64,000 bases of DNA from Catonella morbi ATCC 51271 (lineage in GTDB: Bacteria; Bacillota; Clostridia; Lachnospirales; Lachnospiraceae). The DNA is taken from the NCBI RefSeq assembly GCF_000160035.2, contig NZ_KI535370.1, positions 145,159 through 209,158 of the forward strand, in the 5' to 3' direction. Below, piece after piece: positions 54,058 through 63,506 of this stretch. The translations under genes and the position numbers were made by a program. Numbering within the stretch: position 1 is the first letter of the stretch; every line of letters begins with the position of its first letter. The notes under the pieces were generated by a model, which had not been told where the DNA came from, made no database searches, and was given only the letters and a program-made list of their open reading frames with translations.

Positions 54058-54696
54058 ATGAAAACCTGTTTTAAACCCATTTTTTCTGTTTTTATATCTT
54101 TACTTTTAATGCTGGTATCTGTAGCCTTTTCTGCTACAGCGGTTTTATACTTTCGTCCCTTATACTATGGTATGATTAATAAGTTTGTAGGCAAAAACAA
54201 TCTCAGTTTTAATCAAATAAAGGAAAACTATGATGTTCTTATAGACTATAACTCATTTTGGGGACCTGATAAGCTCAAATTCCCTTACCTTCCTTCTTCA
54301 GAAAATGCACTTACACATTTTGAAGAAGTGAAAGCTATTTTTCTTGAATTTCAAATTATCTTAATAATAGGATTAATAGCGACAGTTATACTCATCTTCC
54401 TTTATAAAAAACTCTATAGAAGCTGTGAATATCTCCTTGTAGGAGGACTTATTACAATTATTATTCCTTTTACTCTGGCTGTATTCATTTACGCAAACTT
54501 CAATAAAGTCTTTGTTGCCTTCCACAAACTTGCATTTAACAATGATTTCTGGATATTTAATTATAAAACCGATCCTATTATTACATTTTTGCCGGAAAAT
54601 TTCTTTATGCTTTGTGCCATAGCCATAGTCGTGCTGGTATTTCTGCTTGGCATAATTATGCTTTTTATATACTGTAAGAAAATCAAAAAACAATAA
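54058..54696 (+). CDS. DUF1461 (TIGR01906-type) integral membrane protein
   Basis: A 212-residue protein with four membrane helices and a large extracellular loop between the first two (FVGKNNLSFNQIKENYDVLI). FHKLAFNNDFWIFN near 155, then DPIITFLPENFF, are family signatures. The function is unknown. ATG 54058 follows AAGGAGAAG. The gene is convergent with DUF2225 across a shared terminator. Confidence 0.87.
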   Translation: MKTCFKPIFSVFISLLLMLVSVAFSATAVLYFRPLYYGMINKFVGKNNLSFNQIKENYDVLIDYNSFWGPDKLKFPYLPSSENALTHFEEVKAIFLEFQIILIIGLIATVILIFLYKKLYRSCEYLLVGGLITIIIPFTLAVFIYANFNKVFVAFHKLAFNNDFWIFNYKTDPIITFLPENFFMLCAIAIVVLVFLLGIIMLFIYCKKIKKQ

Positions 54697-54705
54697 AACC
54701 TAAAA

Positions 54706-54751
54706 AAGGATATAAATATAACCAATTGCTCAGTTATATCTATATCCTTCA
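54706..54751. terminator. Bidirectional terminator between DUF1461 and DUF2225
   Basis: AAGGATATAAATATAAC pairs with GTTATATCTATATCCTT around a ten-base loop, 1-2 mismatches, with T/A runs on both sides. Confidence 0.75.
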
Positions 54752-54754
54752 TTT

Positions 54755-55483
54755 TTAATTATCCTGTTCCTTGCAAATTTCCCTTATTTTTCTTGCCATA
54801 TCCTTCATCCTGTCAGTAGCGTTTTTAGACATAATAACTGTCTCAAGATATCTAAGGGAATCATGCTTTTTACCAAACTTTCTGCCGGTATCCGCCATAA
54901 TAATACACAGAGTATTTTCATCCATTCCGCAAATAGGGAACTTCTCATTCATATATGCATCACTGAAGCCATCATAAGCATTTTTAAGATAATTCATCTC
55001 TTCTTTTTCCAGTTTTTCATACTTTGCAGCATAATCAGGAGCTTCCTTATCTAAAGTCTCCTTCATGCCTCTGGTGAGCCAGGCAAGTTTTAAACAGATA
55101 TAAGCCTTTTCACTGTTTCTTCCGCACTTAATAACCGTAGAAAGTAAGGCAAGCTGAGTTCTTTCAATCGCATCTTCATAGGAGTAGGTTTTCTTGGTTT
55201 CATCTATTCCCTTAAATTTAGCTGTGATTTTTTCTCTTATATCCTTAATATATCTGTCACCGATTGAATCAAAATTTTTAATCAAACCGGCATATCCGCA
55301 TTTAGAGCAAACTATTGCATCATACTTTGTTGCATCGGTGTATTTATATATAGGGCGTAAATCACTGTCAAGTCTTACCAATGTATTTCTTCCTACTTTT
55401 ATTGCCTTTGCCTTAAAATTTGAGGAACAACAAGGACATTTATAAGTTTTATCAAAAAGTACCGATTCCTCAGAAACTTCCAC
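54755..55483 (-). CDS. DUF2225 protein, N-terminus possibly split by a frameshift
   Basis: A 242-residue protein with two CxxC knuckles: YKCPCCSSNFKAKA (about 14-27) and IVCSKCGYAG (about 57-66). They are followed by a long helical TPR-like part. The open frame can start at GTG 55483 with GGAGG seven bases upstream. However, a 39-residue frame (55495-55614) lies just ahead and reads like the usual N-terminus of this family, one base out of frame. A base lost in the A/G run at 55519-55546 would explain the split. Function is unknown. Confidence 0.82.
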   Translation of the reverse strand: MEVSEESVLFDKTYKCPCCSSNFKAKAIKVGRNTLVRLDSDLRPIYKYTDATKYDAIVCSKCGYAGLIKNFDSIGDRYIKDIREKITAKFKGIDETKKTYSYEDAIERTQLALLSTVIKCGRNSEKAYICLKLAWLTRGMKETLDKEAPDYAAKYEKLEKEEMNYLKNAYDGFSDAYMNEKFPICGMDENTLCIIMADTGRKFGKKHDSLRYLETVIMSKNATDRMKDMARKIREICKEQDN

Positions 55484-55494
55484 AGCAACACCTC

Positions 55495-55614
55495 CTACAT
55501 CTTCTTCATTAGGCTTACTTTCTTTTCTTTTCCCTTTTCTTTTTCTTGAAATATATCTATATTTTCAAGATTGCCTAAGCCAAATTTCTCCAGTCCACTT
55601 AATATGCCGGACAT
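55495..55614 (-). pseudogene. Short leader frame, probable detached N-terminus of DUF2225
   Basis: It encodes MSGILSGLEKFGLGNLENID and continues with Lys/Glu-rich residues to TAG at 55495 (39 residues). AAGGAGG sits six bases before the ATG, stronger than the site of the following gene. The frame closes inside the GGAGG of the next one. Read one base back, the Lys/Glu-rich stretch runs straight into the DUF2225 frame. Either it is a frameshifted N-terminus, or a genuine coupled leader peptide. Confidence 0.5.
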
Positions 55615-55641
55615 TCTTTCCTCCTTAAACTACCACCACTT

Positions 55642-57315
55642 TTATGCTTTCAAAGGATTATAAGAGCTCTTAAGTGATACTATCCTATTGAATACAGGCT
55701 TTTCAGGCTTAGAATCTTTAGAATCCAAGCAGAAAAATCCGTTTCTTACAAACTGATACTGCTCTACCTCTGTTGTCTCTTTCAGACTTTCTTCAACATA
55801 AGCATTATTTATTACAGTAAGAGAATTCGGATTTAAATTTAACTCTCCATCCTCGTTGTAAACACCTTTTTCCTCGTCTACAATATTCTCATATAGTCTT
55901 ACTTCGCAAGGAACTGCATGTGCAGCACTTACCCAGTGAATGGTCCCTTTCACCTTTCTGCCCTCGAATCCGCTTCCGCTCTTGGTTTCAGGATCATAGG
56001 TACATCTGATTTCTGTAACTTTTCCGTTTTCGTCCACATCATAGCCTGTGCAGGTTACAAAATATGCATTCATAAGTCTTACTTCATTTCCGGGGAAGAG
56101 TCTGAAATATTTCTTAGGCGGATCTATCATAAAGTCTTCACGCTCTATGTAAAGCTCTCTGCTAAAAGCAAGCTTTCTGCTGCCTAAGGCTTCATTTTCA
56201 AGATTGTGTGGAGCATCTAACCACTCTGTTTCACCCTCCGGATAATTTTCAATCACAAGTTTAACCGGATCAAGCACAGCCATTACACGCTTCTTCTCAA
56301 GCTTAAGTGTTTCCCTTATGCAATACTCAAGCATAGCATAATCAGAAGAAGCATTACTCTTGGTTACTCCCGAAAGTTCCATAAACAGTTTGATTGACTC
56401 AGGTGTATATCCCCTTCTTCTAAGCGCACTTATTGTTACAAGTCTCGGATCATCCCAACCGTCAACTATACCTGTATCTACAAGCTTCTTTATGTATCTC
56501 TTACCCGTTACCACATTGGTAAGATAAAGCTTTGCAAATTCTATCTGCTTAGGTGGATTCTCATACTCAAGCTCCCTTGTCACCCAGTCATAAAGAGGTC
56601 TGTGATCCTCAAATTCAAGGGTACAGATAGAATGTGTAATCCCCTCTTCCGCATCTTCGATTGGATGTGCAAAGTCATACATAGGGTAAATGCACCACTT
56701 ATCACCTGTATTATGATGTGTCATCCTTGCTATTCTGTAAATAACCGGATCTCTCATATTCATATTAGGGCTTGTCATATCTATCTTTGCACGTAAAACC
56801 TTGCTTCCGTCAGGGAATTCACCGTTTTTCATTCGTTCAAATAAATCAAGATTCTCCTCTATACTGCGTTCTCTATAAGGTGAATTCTTGCCAGGTTCTG
56901 TAAGAGTGCCTCTGTACTCTCTGATTTCATCGGCAGATAAATCACAGACAAAGGCTTTTCCCTTCTTTATCAGCTTAATAGCAGCCTCATACATTTTATC
57001 AAAATAATTGGACGCAAAGAAGCATCTGTCCTCAAAATCAGCGCCAAGCCACTCCACATCAGCTTTGATTGAATCTACAAATTCAGTTTTTTCCTTGGTA
57101 GGATTGGTGTCATCAAATCTGAGGTTAAACTGTCCGCCATATTGTTTTGCAAGTCCGTAGTTTAAAAGAATGGACTTAGCATGCCCTATATGTAAATATC
57201 CGTTCGGTTCAGGCGGAAATCTGGTTATTACCTTCTTAGTCCTGCCCTCTGCTATATCCTTATCAATAATGTCTTCAATAAAATTCCTAGATACTCTCTC
57301 TGTATTCTCTTCCAT
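55642..57315 (-). CDS. glnS: Glutamine--tRNA ligase
   Basis: A 557-residue class I synthetase. The HIGH motif is in [14 protein letters not shown] (about 34-47), and the KMSKS equivalent is ITKSNAS-like [10 protein letters not shown] near 270. [11 protein letters not shown] and [17 protein letters not shown] are characteristic of GlnRS rather than GltX. A two-domain beta anticodon region ends the protein. ATG 57315 has GGAGG seven bases upstream. Presence of GlnRS means tRNA-Gln can be charged directly, without the amidotransferase route. Confidence 0.97.
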   Translation of the reverse strand: MEENTERVSRNFIEDIIDKDIAEGRTKKVITRFPPEPNGYLHIGHAKSILLNYGLAKQYGGQFNLRFDDTNPTKEKTEFVDSIKADVEWLGADFEDRCFFASNYFDKMYEAAIKLIKKGKAFVCDLSADEIREYRGTLTEPGKNSPYRERSIEENLDLFERMKNGEFPDGSKVLRAKIDMTSPNMNMRDPVIYRIARMTHHNTGDKWCIYPMYDFAHPIEDAEEGITHSICTLEFEDHRPLYDWVTRELEYENPPKQIEFAKLYLTNVVTGKRYIKKLVDTGIVDGWDDPRLVTISALRRRGYTPESIKLFMELSGVTKSNASSDYAMLEYCIRETLKLEKKRVMAVLDPVKLVIENYPEGETEWLDAPHNLENEALGSRKLAFSRELYIEREDFMIDPPKKYFRLFPGNEVRLMNAYFVTCTGYDVDENGKVTEIRCTYDPETKSGSGFEGRKVKGTIHWVSAAHAVPCEVRLYENIVDEEKGVYNEDGELNLNPNSLTVINNAYVEESLKETTEVEQYQFVRNGFFCLDSKDSKPEKPVFNRIVSLKSSYNPLKA

Positions 57316-57440
57316 AAAGAAGCCTCCATTCAATATACATATCCTAAATATACTATCATAAAAACAGTCTTGCCGCAACAATTCCTGCTGTTTTTTACAA
57401 TATTTAAACCCAATTTATTCACGCTAATCATATAAAGCAA

Positions 57441-57500
57441 AAAATCTTCGAAATACATAGCTTAATTTTTCTTATTCAGCTATATATTTCTGAAGATTTT
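57441..57500 (-). terminator. Terminator after the SleB-type hydrolase
   Basis: AAAATCTTC (57441-57449) and GAAGATTTT (57492-57500) end a long imperfect stem. It is followed on the minus strand by TTTTTTGCTTT. Confidence 0.65.
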
Positions 57501-57514
57501 CTAAATTATAGTTT

Positions 57515-58300
57515 TTAATAATTATAGTAATAAGTATCATCTATCTTTACACCATCTGATTTCCAGTTTTCAATACCTTTATAATGAAGTCTGAAAAAAT
57601 GATACTTTCTATCTGTAGCTGTTTTCCCGGCTAAGGCATCTTTACAAACCTTAATGCAGGCTTTTTCATAAGCAGCTCTCCAGCCTGTGTTTTTTCCATA
57701 GTTTTTCATAGCCCGATCAAGTTTACCTCCCGGAGCACATAAAGCAAACTGATAACGTCCTGCGTACTTCTGGTAAACTACGCTTTTAATTGAATTAGGA
57801 AACTTTTTGCTAAGTACTCTGTTTATAACAGCATTAGCCGTGGCAAGCTTACCTTTGTATGACTGATTGCCTGCCTCAAGAAAGGTTACACAAACAAGAA
57901 TTCTAAATTCTTCATCTGTATACTTTATTACATCTTTAGTCTTTTTATCGACTTTAGTTACTTTATCAATTTTAGTTAATTTATGGACTTTAGCAGTTTT
58001 AACTGCCTTTTTTACAGTCTTTTTATTATTCTTTTTATTTGAAACTACTTTTTTATCCTCTGCTTCACCGCGAGGAGTTTCATCTTCTTCTACCTCAATT
58101 TCTTCTACCTTTTTTGCTCCCGTATCAGCATCTTTCTCTTCAGATAAAGTGTCTTTTTCCCCTATACTTTCTTCCTTATCCTTAGTCTCGATAGCTGAAC
58201 CTGTTGTAACAGTTTCTTCCGCTCTTACTACTGATGTAGTATTACTAAGTGCTATCCCCGCCAAAAGTATGCAGGCAAATGCCAGTATTTTAGTTCTCAT
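57515..58300 (-). CDS. Cell wall hydrolase, SleB catalytic family
   Basis: A 261-residue secreted protein. A signal peptide (about 1-27) is followed by an acidic, then Lys-rich, low-complexity region to about 130. The hydrolase domain has CVTFLEAGNQSYKGKLATAN, with the catalytic Glu of SleB/CwlJ-type lytic enzymes, and ANAVINRVLS near 165. A late YKGIENWKSDGVKI follows. SleB-type enzymes cut cortex or vegetative wall glycan. Sporulation is not shown by anything else here, so vegetative wall turnover is as likely. Confidence 0.9.
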   Translation of the reverse strand: MRTKILAFACILLAGIALSNTTSVVRAEETVTTGSAIETKDKEESIGEKDTLSEEKDADTGAKKVEEIEVEEDETPRGEAEDKKVVSNKKNNKKTVKKAVKTAKVHKLTKIDKVTKVDKKTKDVIKYTDEEFRILVCVTFLEAGNQSYKGKLATANAVINRVLSKKFPNSIKSVVYQKYAGRYQFALCAPGGKLDRAMKNYGKNTGWRAAYEKACIKVCKDALAGKTATDRKYHFFRLHYKGIENWKSDGVKIDDTYYYNY

Positions 58301-58349
58301 TGTCTTTCCCCCAAGCCTTTCTTAATAAATTTGTAATATTTCCGTAATT

Positions 58350-58378
58350 ATTATATATTATTTTACAGAATTTGGCAA
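58350..58378 (-). promoter_or_regulatory. Promoter of the SleB-type gene
   Basis: TTGCCA (58373-58378) and TATAAT (58350-58355) are 17 bases apart on the minus strand, about 50 bases before the ATG at 58300. Confidence 0.65.
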
Positions 58379-58420
58379 GTAGGAATGAACATATCCATGT
58401 TTAGCGACATTTTCACAATA

Positions 58421-59815
58421 CTAAATTTCTTTAACAATATCCTTATAACTAATCAGTTTTACCTTTCCGGTTTTTACCGCTCTGTCTATACAGCCTTTTG
58501 TAAACCCTGATTTAGCAAAAAGATAGAGATATGTATTTTTATAATTAAACATTCCGGCCCTCTTCTCAAGCAGTTCTAAAACTCCGACATCCACCTTTTC
58601 ATTAGTCCATTTACATTCTGCAAATATAGCTGTGTCTTTGTCCTCTTCTCCCATAATATCAATTTCAGTCTGAGATTTGGTTTCCTTGTCATTTCCCCAC
58701 CAACGTCCTAATTCACCAAATTGAACCGGCGACCTGCCTCTTATAAGGAGTTTCCATAAATATTCCTTACATATTTCCTCAAATACCTTACCCATATAGG
58801 TTGGAATATGTGGTTCTATCCTTTTATATGCTACATCCGTAGCACCTCTCATTATAATAGAGCTGTTTTCAGGTACAAATCTATACCAAAATCTGAATAA
58901 ATTTTCATCAATCATATATATTGTTTTCTTTGAAACCTTTTCACCAAAAGGAAGTTCTTTTTTTACTAAACCAAGCCCAATAAGGCTTTTTATGTAGGTA
59001 GTGCATACACTTGTAGTCTCTCCGACTTTACCTGATATCTCAGACAGCCTTGAAGCACCTCCTGCTATGGCAGTAATTATTGCATTGTAAATAGCCGGTT
59101 CTCTAACCTCTTGTTTAAGCAGATTTTCAGGTTCTTCAAAAAGATAAGATGATGAAGTTAAAAATGTACATTTAATATTTTCTTCTATTGTAATATTCTC
59201 ATTAATCTGTAAAAGATATTGAGGTGTGCCACCTACCATTCCATATATTAGCGCTACTTCTTCATCTGAAAATTTATTAAAATATTTATAAACATCTGTA
59301 AATTCAAATGGCTGTAACTTTATCTGTGCTGTTCTTCTTCCATATAAAGGTGATTTATATGCCAATACTTTATCTTCCATATAAGACATTGATGAACCAC
59401 ATAATATGAGCATAAGTTTTGAGCTTCCCTTGTGTTTGTCAATTACCATCTGCAATGTAGATGCAAGACTTTCAGAAGCTTTAGCCACATATGGGTATTC
59501 ATCAATTGCTAAAATTATTCTTTCATTTTCTGCCAGTTTTATAATATATTCAAGTCCTGCCTGAAATGATGAAAATGATATATCTGTCGGTAAGTTTACA
59601 TTATATTCCATAATACTCTTACTAAAGTTATCAAGATTCTGCTTTAAATTACTCTCTACCCCCATAAAATAAACAGCTTTCTTGTCTTTAATAAATTCAC
59701 TGATAAGAGCAGTCTTTCCCACACGTCTACGCCCATACATAACTACAAACTCGAATTTATCAGAAGTATATAAACTATTTAACAAAGCTAATTCATTTTC
59801 ACGCCCTACAAACAT
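58421..59815 (-). CDS. AAA ATPase with DUF234 nuclease-like C-terminus
   Basis: A 464-residue protein. Walker A GRRRVGKTALISEF is at about 28-41, and Walker B is ILAIDEYPYVAK. A winged-helix region lies near 240-290. The C-terminal DUF234 part has AECKWTNEKVDVGVLELL, a pattern recalling the PD-(D/E)xK nuclease fold (E...CKW). Members are common in archaea and anaerobic Firmicutes, with unclear roles in stress or genome maintenance. It stands alone between the SleB gene and the ABC operon. Confidence 0.85.
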   Translation of the reverse strand: MFVGRENELALLNSLYTSDKFEFVVMYGRRRVGKTALISEFIKDKKAVYFMGVESNLKQNLDNFSKSIMEYNVNLPTDISFSSFQAGLEYIIKLAENERIILAIDEYPYVAKASESLASTLQMVIDKHKGSSKLMLILCGSSMSYMEDKVLAYKSPLYGRRTAQIKLQPFEFTDVYKYFNKFSDEEVALIYGMVGGTPQYLLQINENITIEENIKCTFLTSSSYLFEEPENLLKQEVREPAIYNAIITAIAGGASRLSEISGKVGETTSVCTTYIKSLIGLGLVKKELPFGEKVSKKTIYMIDENLFRFWYRFVPENSSIIMRGATDVAYKRIEPHIPTYMGKVFEEICKEYLWKLLIRGRSPVQFGELGRWWGNDKETKSQTEIDIMGEEDKDTAIFAECKWTNEKVDVGVLELLEKRAGMFNYKNTYLYLFAKSGFTKGCIDRAVKTGKVKLISYKDIVKEI

Positions 59816-59862
59816 AACCTTTCTCCTTGTCTGCTTTTAAGCTTAGTTTAGCATTAAAAATA

Positions 59863-59905
59863 AAAATAGTCAAACACGATTTAGTTTATTATGCTTGACT
59901 ATTTT
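59863..59905 (-). terminator. Terminator of the ABC exporter operon
   Basis: AAAATAGTCAA (59863-59873) and TTGACTATTTT (59895-59905) form a perfect 11-base stem. It is followed on the minus strand by TTTTATTTTTAATG. Confidence 0.75.
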
Positions 59906-59944
59906 ATGGTAACATTATTTTTTTAAGTATATATTTTCTACACT

Positions 59945-60478
59945 TTATTTTAACATCCACTTTGTCTTTACAGGATATCTGGAATTAGAAATGTAAAATT
60001 CTTTATCCTCTATTTTCTCCCATTCATTTGGTTTAAATTGAAACTTAAATAAAATATAAGGTAAGATTATTTCTTTCTCTTCCCTACCTTTTAATTCAAA
60101 TTCTAATCCAAGTGAATTACAAATATGATAAAACTCCATTTCCGTTGCGGTAGAGTATCCTGTTTTTTCAATAGAATTAGGTCTGGTATCCACAGTTTTG
60201 CTTTTATTAGTCTTGCTGAAATATGTTACATTAACCAAGATTATTTTCACTTCTTCATCCATTCCCAAATCATAATCATATTTCTCTTTTGCTTCCTCTT
60301 TAGAAAGAACTGTGTATCCATTTATTTTCATATTTACACTGTTGCTTACTTCTCTCTCCGTCCCAAATGGTATTATATCTTCCTTAACTGCCCTAATTTC
60401 ACTATTTACTTTATATACTCTGAAAGCATATAATACAACAAGCAAAATAACTGCTCCTATAATAATCCTTTTTTTCAC
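59945..60478 (-). CDS. Small membrane-anchored protein of the ABC operon
   Basis: A 177-residue protein with one N-terminal membrane anchor (about 4-22), then an extracytoplasmic beta domain (VKIILVNVTYFSKTN, later REEKEIILPYILFKFQF). The pattern resembles DUF5028/DUF4352-like beta sandwiches, and the partial gene at 63507 shares it. GTG 60478 overlaps the ABC ATPase stop (GTGA), so it is coupled. It may act as an accessory or immunity-type lipoprotein-like protein for the exporter. The function is unknown. Confidence 0.7.
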   Translation of the reverse strand: MKKRIIIGAVILLVVLYAFRVYKVNSEIRAVKEDIIPFGTEREVSNSVNMKINGYTVLSKEEAKEKYDYDLGMDEEVKIILVNVTYFSKTNKSKTVDTRPNSIEKTGYSTATEMEFYHICNSLGLEFELKGREEKEIILPYILFKFQFKPNEWEKIEDKEFYISNSRYPVKTKWMLK

Positions 60479-61113
60479 TCTGCCTTCCTCACTCTTCCTT
60501 CTTCCATTATAAAAATAATGTCAGATAACAAAGTTAACTCCTCCATATCATGTGAAGCCAGTATTATGCAGGCTCCTCTTTCCTTTTCCTCTTTTAATAT
60601 ATCAAGTAATTTTCTTACACTTTCCTCATCTAAGGCATTAGTCGGTTCATCAAGCAGAATTAATTCAGGTCTTTCCATTATGGCAGCTGCAATTCCAAGC
60701 TTTTGTTTCATTCCCAAAGAATATGTTTTATATTTCTTCTTAAAGCATAATTTCTCAAGCCCGACCTTTTCCATTACAGCTTCTATTTCTTCTTTTCCTA
60801 TTAGCCCCTTTATATCAGCAAGCATTTTTAAATTATCATATCCGGACAGCGAAGGAATAAATCCTGGGTTTTCAATCAAAACTCCTACACTGTCAGGAAA
60901 TGTCACATCTTTTCCTATCTGCTTCTCTCCAACCTTTACCAATCCATCAGTAGGCTTTATTAAACCACAAACAGCACGAAGCAGCATAGTTTTTCCGCTG
61001 CCGTTTTTGCCTTTTATTCCATAAATTTTTCCTTTATCCATTTCCAAGGAAACCTTATCTAAAACTTTGTTTTTATCAATTATCTTTGTTAATCCATCTA
61101 CTTCAACATACAT
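60475..61113 (-). CDS. ABC transporter ATP-binding protein
   Basis: A 212-residue ATPase. Walker A GKNGSGKTML is near 35-44. The signature is degenerate (YSLGMKQKLGIAAAI in place of LSGGQ), as is common for bacteriocin or antibiotic exporters. Walker B ELILLDEPTNALD is near 150, and HDMEEL follows. ATG 61113 has AGGAGG upstream. The frame is open to 61176 but unsupported there. It powers the three membrane proteins encoded upstream. Confidence 0.93.
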   Translation of the reverse strand: MYVEVDGLTKIIDKNKVLDKVSLEMDKGKIYGIKGKNGSGKTMLLRAVCGLIKPTDGLVKVGEKQIGKDVTFPDSVGVLIENPGFIPSLSGYDNLKMLADIKGLIGKEEIEAVMEKVGLEKLCFKKKYKTYSLGMKQKLGIAAAIMERPELILLDEPTNALDEESVRKLLDILKEEKERGACIILASHDMEELTLLSDIIFIMEEGRVRKAE

Positions 61114-61114
61114 T

Positions 61115-61960
61115 TTACATTTCCTCCTGTTCCCTGCCATACACATCCATATTGCGGAAATACCTATATCCCCCAAAACCGCTTAGCAATAATACGATTG
61201 CGGAAACAATAATTCCTATGGCAAATGATATTTTATGAACTCTCAAAAGCATCGTATAGTTTCCTAACAACAAATCATTGCACCAGTATGCGGATATGGA
61301 TAAATATCCTATCAGCACTATAACAGCTACAATATTATTCTGTAAAAATGAGATAAACATGCATACAAAACCAAGTACCATAAATAACAGCAATGGCATT
61401 ATTACAAGACATAAATACCGTTTCATATCAGTTATATTATTGATATCTATCCTTAAAATTCTTTCACAAATTTCTTTATTAACTTCATTATGACTACTGC
61501 CGTTTAATACTGAAAATATAAAGCCTGTAAATACTATGCATAAATAATAAAAAATTACACTTAGAAAAATATACACACACTTCCCAAGCCACCAGCACCA
61601 TTTATTGCCCGCTCTTATTAAAAACTGGTATCCCCTTTCCATATACTCTGTCTTTGGATAAGTACCTATTCCAAATAATACATATATATGTACAAATAAC
61701 CAGGCTATGGGTATATCAAAAATATCTTGATTAGTGAGTTTACCCACCTCTTCTTTACCTGAAAAAATATACATAAGATAGTCGATAAGCCCTGCTTTAT
61801 TAACCATATTCAGGCTAATTTTCTTATTCCAAAATGCTAAAATGACAGAAAGAAGTATAATAAATAGCAAATATATTTTATATCTTCTGAAAATTCCATT
61901 TTTAACATCATGTTTTATCTGCCTTTTTAATAAAAGGATATTATCAGCCACTAAATCCAC
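61115..61960 (-). CDS. ABC-2-like membrane protein, third of three
   Basis: A 281-residue protein with about six hydrophobic helices and a charged N-terminus (MDLVADNILLLKRQIKHDVK). Its start overlaps the end of the preceding permease by ten bases. No known motif is visible. Charge and helix spacing fit an ABC-2-type exporter subunit. Confidence 0.75.
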   Translation of the reverse strand: MDLVADNILLLKRQIKHDVKNGIFRRYKIYLLFIILLSVILAFWNKKISLNMVNKAGLIDYLMYIFSGKEEVGKLTNQDIFDIPIAWLFVHIYVLFGIGTYPKTEYMERGYQFLIRAGNKWCWWLGKCVYIFLSVIFYYLCIVFTGFIFSVLNGSSHNEVNKEICERILRIDINNITDMKRYLCLVIMPLLLFMVLGFVCMFISFLQNNIVAVIVLIGYLSISAYWCNDLLLGNYTMLLRVHKISFAIGIIVSAIVLLLSGFGGYRYFRNMDVYGREQEEM

Positions 61961-62682
61961 TCCTTCTTCTTAATACACTGTTTCATTAAAACATAATAAA
62001 TAATACAGGTAAAAATAATGTATAACAAATAACCGACCTTAATTCCTGTGCTATCCCACATTCTGTAATCAATAGTTAAAAAATTACAAAATAACGGAAT
62101 TATCCTCTGAAACATTTCAAAAACTACAACTGGAATCAGTATTATAAAGGTTATTATGCTGTTATGAAGCCTCAAATCCAGAAAAATAATCCAAAGGCAG
62201 ACAAAAATGTTTCTTATAAGCAGTGTAGCAAAAGCAATAATAAAAACTTTTATAAAACCTATATTTGAAGAATGTTCAGTTTTAAGTAAATAAATACTGC
62301 TTTCACTCCCCCAGTTGATAAGAGTTCCGGTTTGTAAACTGCTGATAAAGGTCACTACTATCATCACAAAAACAGTGCATATGGCAGAAAATAAAATTCC
62401 TTTCTTCATTCTTCTGCCTATTAATTTTTTCACACTTCCAAGTCGAATTAAACAATTTACCTCATCATCATACTTTATTAAATTGGTAAATAATATAATG
62501 ACAAAAGGTAACATAAGCATACCATAAACTCTTGGATCTAAAAAATAAATATAGGAATCAGCCAAAGTGTAAAGTGCCCTGTAATAATATATTCCATTAT
62601 ATGGACTTGCAGCATAGTAAAGGAATAAAACACAGAATAAAAACATGGATATAATGATTAAGTTCAGATTACGCTTTAACAT
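61951..62682 (-). CDS. ABC-2-like membrane protein, second of three
   Basis: A 243-residue protein with six hydrophobic helices. Short and basic loops (VKKLIGRRMKKG) face the cytoplasm. It overlaps its upstream neighbour by 14 bases and the following gene by ten, so the set is tightly coupled. I do not recognise a specific family. Confidence 0.75.
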   Translation of the reverse strand: MLKRNLNLIIISMFLFCVLFLYYAASPYNGIYYYRALYTLADSYIYFLDPRVYGMLMLPFVIILFTNLIKYDDEVNCLIRLGSVKKLIGRRMKKGILFSAICTVFVMIVVTFISSLQTGTLINWGSESSIYLLKTEHSSNIGFIKVFIIAFATLLIRNIFVCLWIIFLDLRLHNSIITFIILIPVVVFEMFQRIIPLFCNFLTIDYRMWDSTGIKVGYLLYIIFTCIIYYVLMKQCIKKKEWI

Positions 62683-63499
62683 CCTGTTTCTTCCCTTTCC
62701 ACATAAAAATTACATAGGACAATGTAAAAAACAGCAGAAAATAAAGTATATAAACCAATAAGTAATTATTGTTTGCTCCACCGTTTAACATAAAAAACAA
62801 CGAATATTCAGTTTTATTTATCAGATTTGTAAGGGAATAAATAAAAAAGTAAAATACAAATGGAACTATCATCACTCCAAACTTATGTTCCGTAAAATAT
62901 GTGTAACTAAGTGAAAGCGTAGCTATTACACCCGCAAAAAGAAAATCAATAACTATAAACATAAGTATATAAATCAGCGGATGTGTAAAGAAAACTTCAT
63001 ATGCCATAGTTGTAGGTGATATTGTCCCATTGGAGCCATTATCCGGCAAAAGTGCCGGCAAAAACATTGACGACATTATAAGATTTAGCAGCAACGGAAC
63101 AATAACAGCTATTCCGCCTGATAAAAATACTGCCAGATATTTGGCTTTATAATAAATCTTTTTATCTATTCTTGTGCAGACATTTACTATATATCCGCTT
63201 TTCCTGTCTTCAAAAAATGAACTTCCAAAAGGAAGTACTGATAAAAGAGGCAAAATCAGATAAAATATATAGCTTTGAACAGGAAACAATTCATTCCCCA
63301 TCCAGTTATTAAATAATCCGGTCGGTATATATAATGAATCTATCATTTCAGAAGATAATTCGTAACTGATAATTTTACTTTGCGGAATTATTACTGACAC
63401 AACATGCCATATAGATAAACCGCAGCCTATAAGCAAAGCCAGTTTCATACCGAGAGTATTAAAAGCTCTCTTTATCTCATTAGTAAAAATTGTTTTCAT
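62669..63499 (-). CDS. ABC-2-like membrane protein, first of three
   Basis: A 276-residue protein with about six helices. LLSVLPFGSSFFEDRKSGYI (about 84-103), just after the second helix, is the cytoplasmic loop that most resembles ABC-2 permeases of lantibiotic-immunity type. It precedes the second membrane gene with a 14-base overlap and lies seven bases after the end of the partial gene at the right edge. Confidence 0.75.
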   Translation of the reverse strand: MKTIFTNEIKRAFNTLGMKLALLIGCGLSIWHVVSVIIPQSKIISYELSSEMIDSLYIPTGLFNNWMGNELFPVQSYIFYLILPLLSVLPFGSSFFEDRKSGYIVNVCTRIDKKIYYKAKYLAVFLSGGIAVIVPLLLNLIMSSMFLPALLPDNGSNGTISPTTMAYEVFFTHPLIYILMFIVIDFLFAGVIATLSLSYTYFTEHKFGVMIVPFVFYFFIYSLTNLINKTEYSLFFMLNGGANNNYLLVYILYFLLFFTLSYVIFMWKGKKQDVKA

Positions 63500-63506
63500 A
63501 ATCTTC

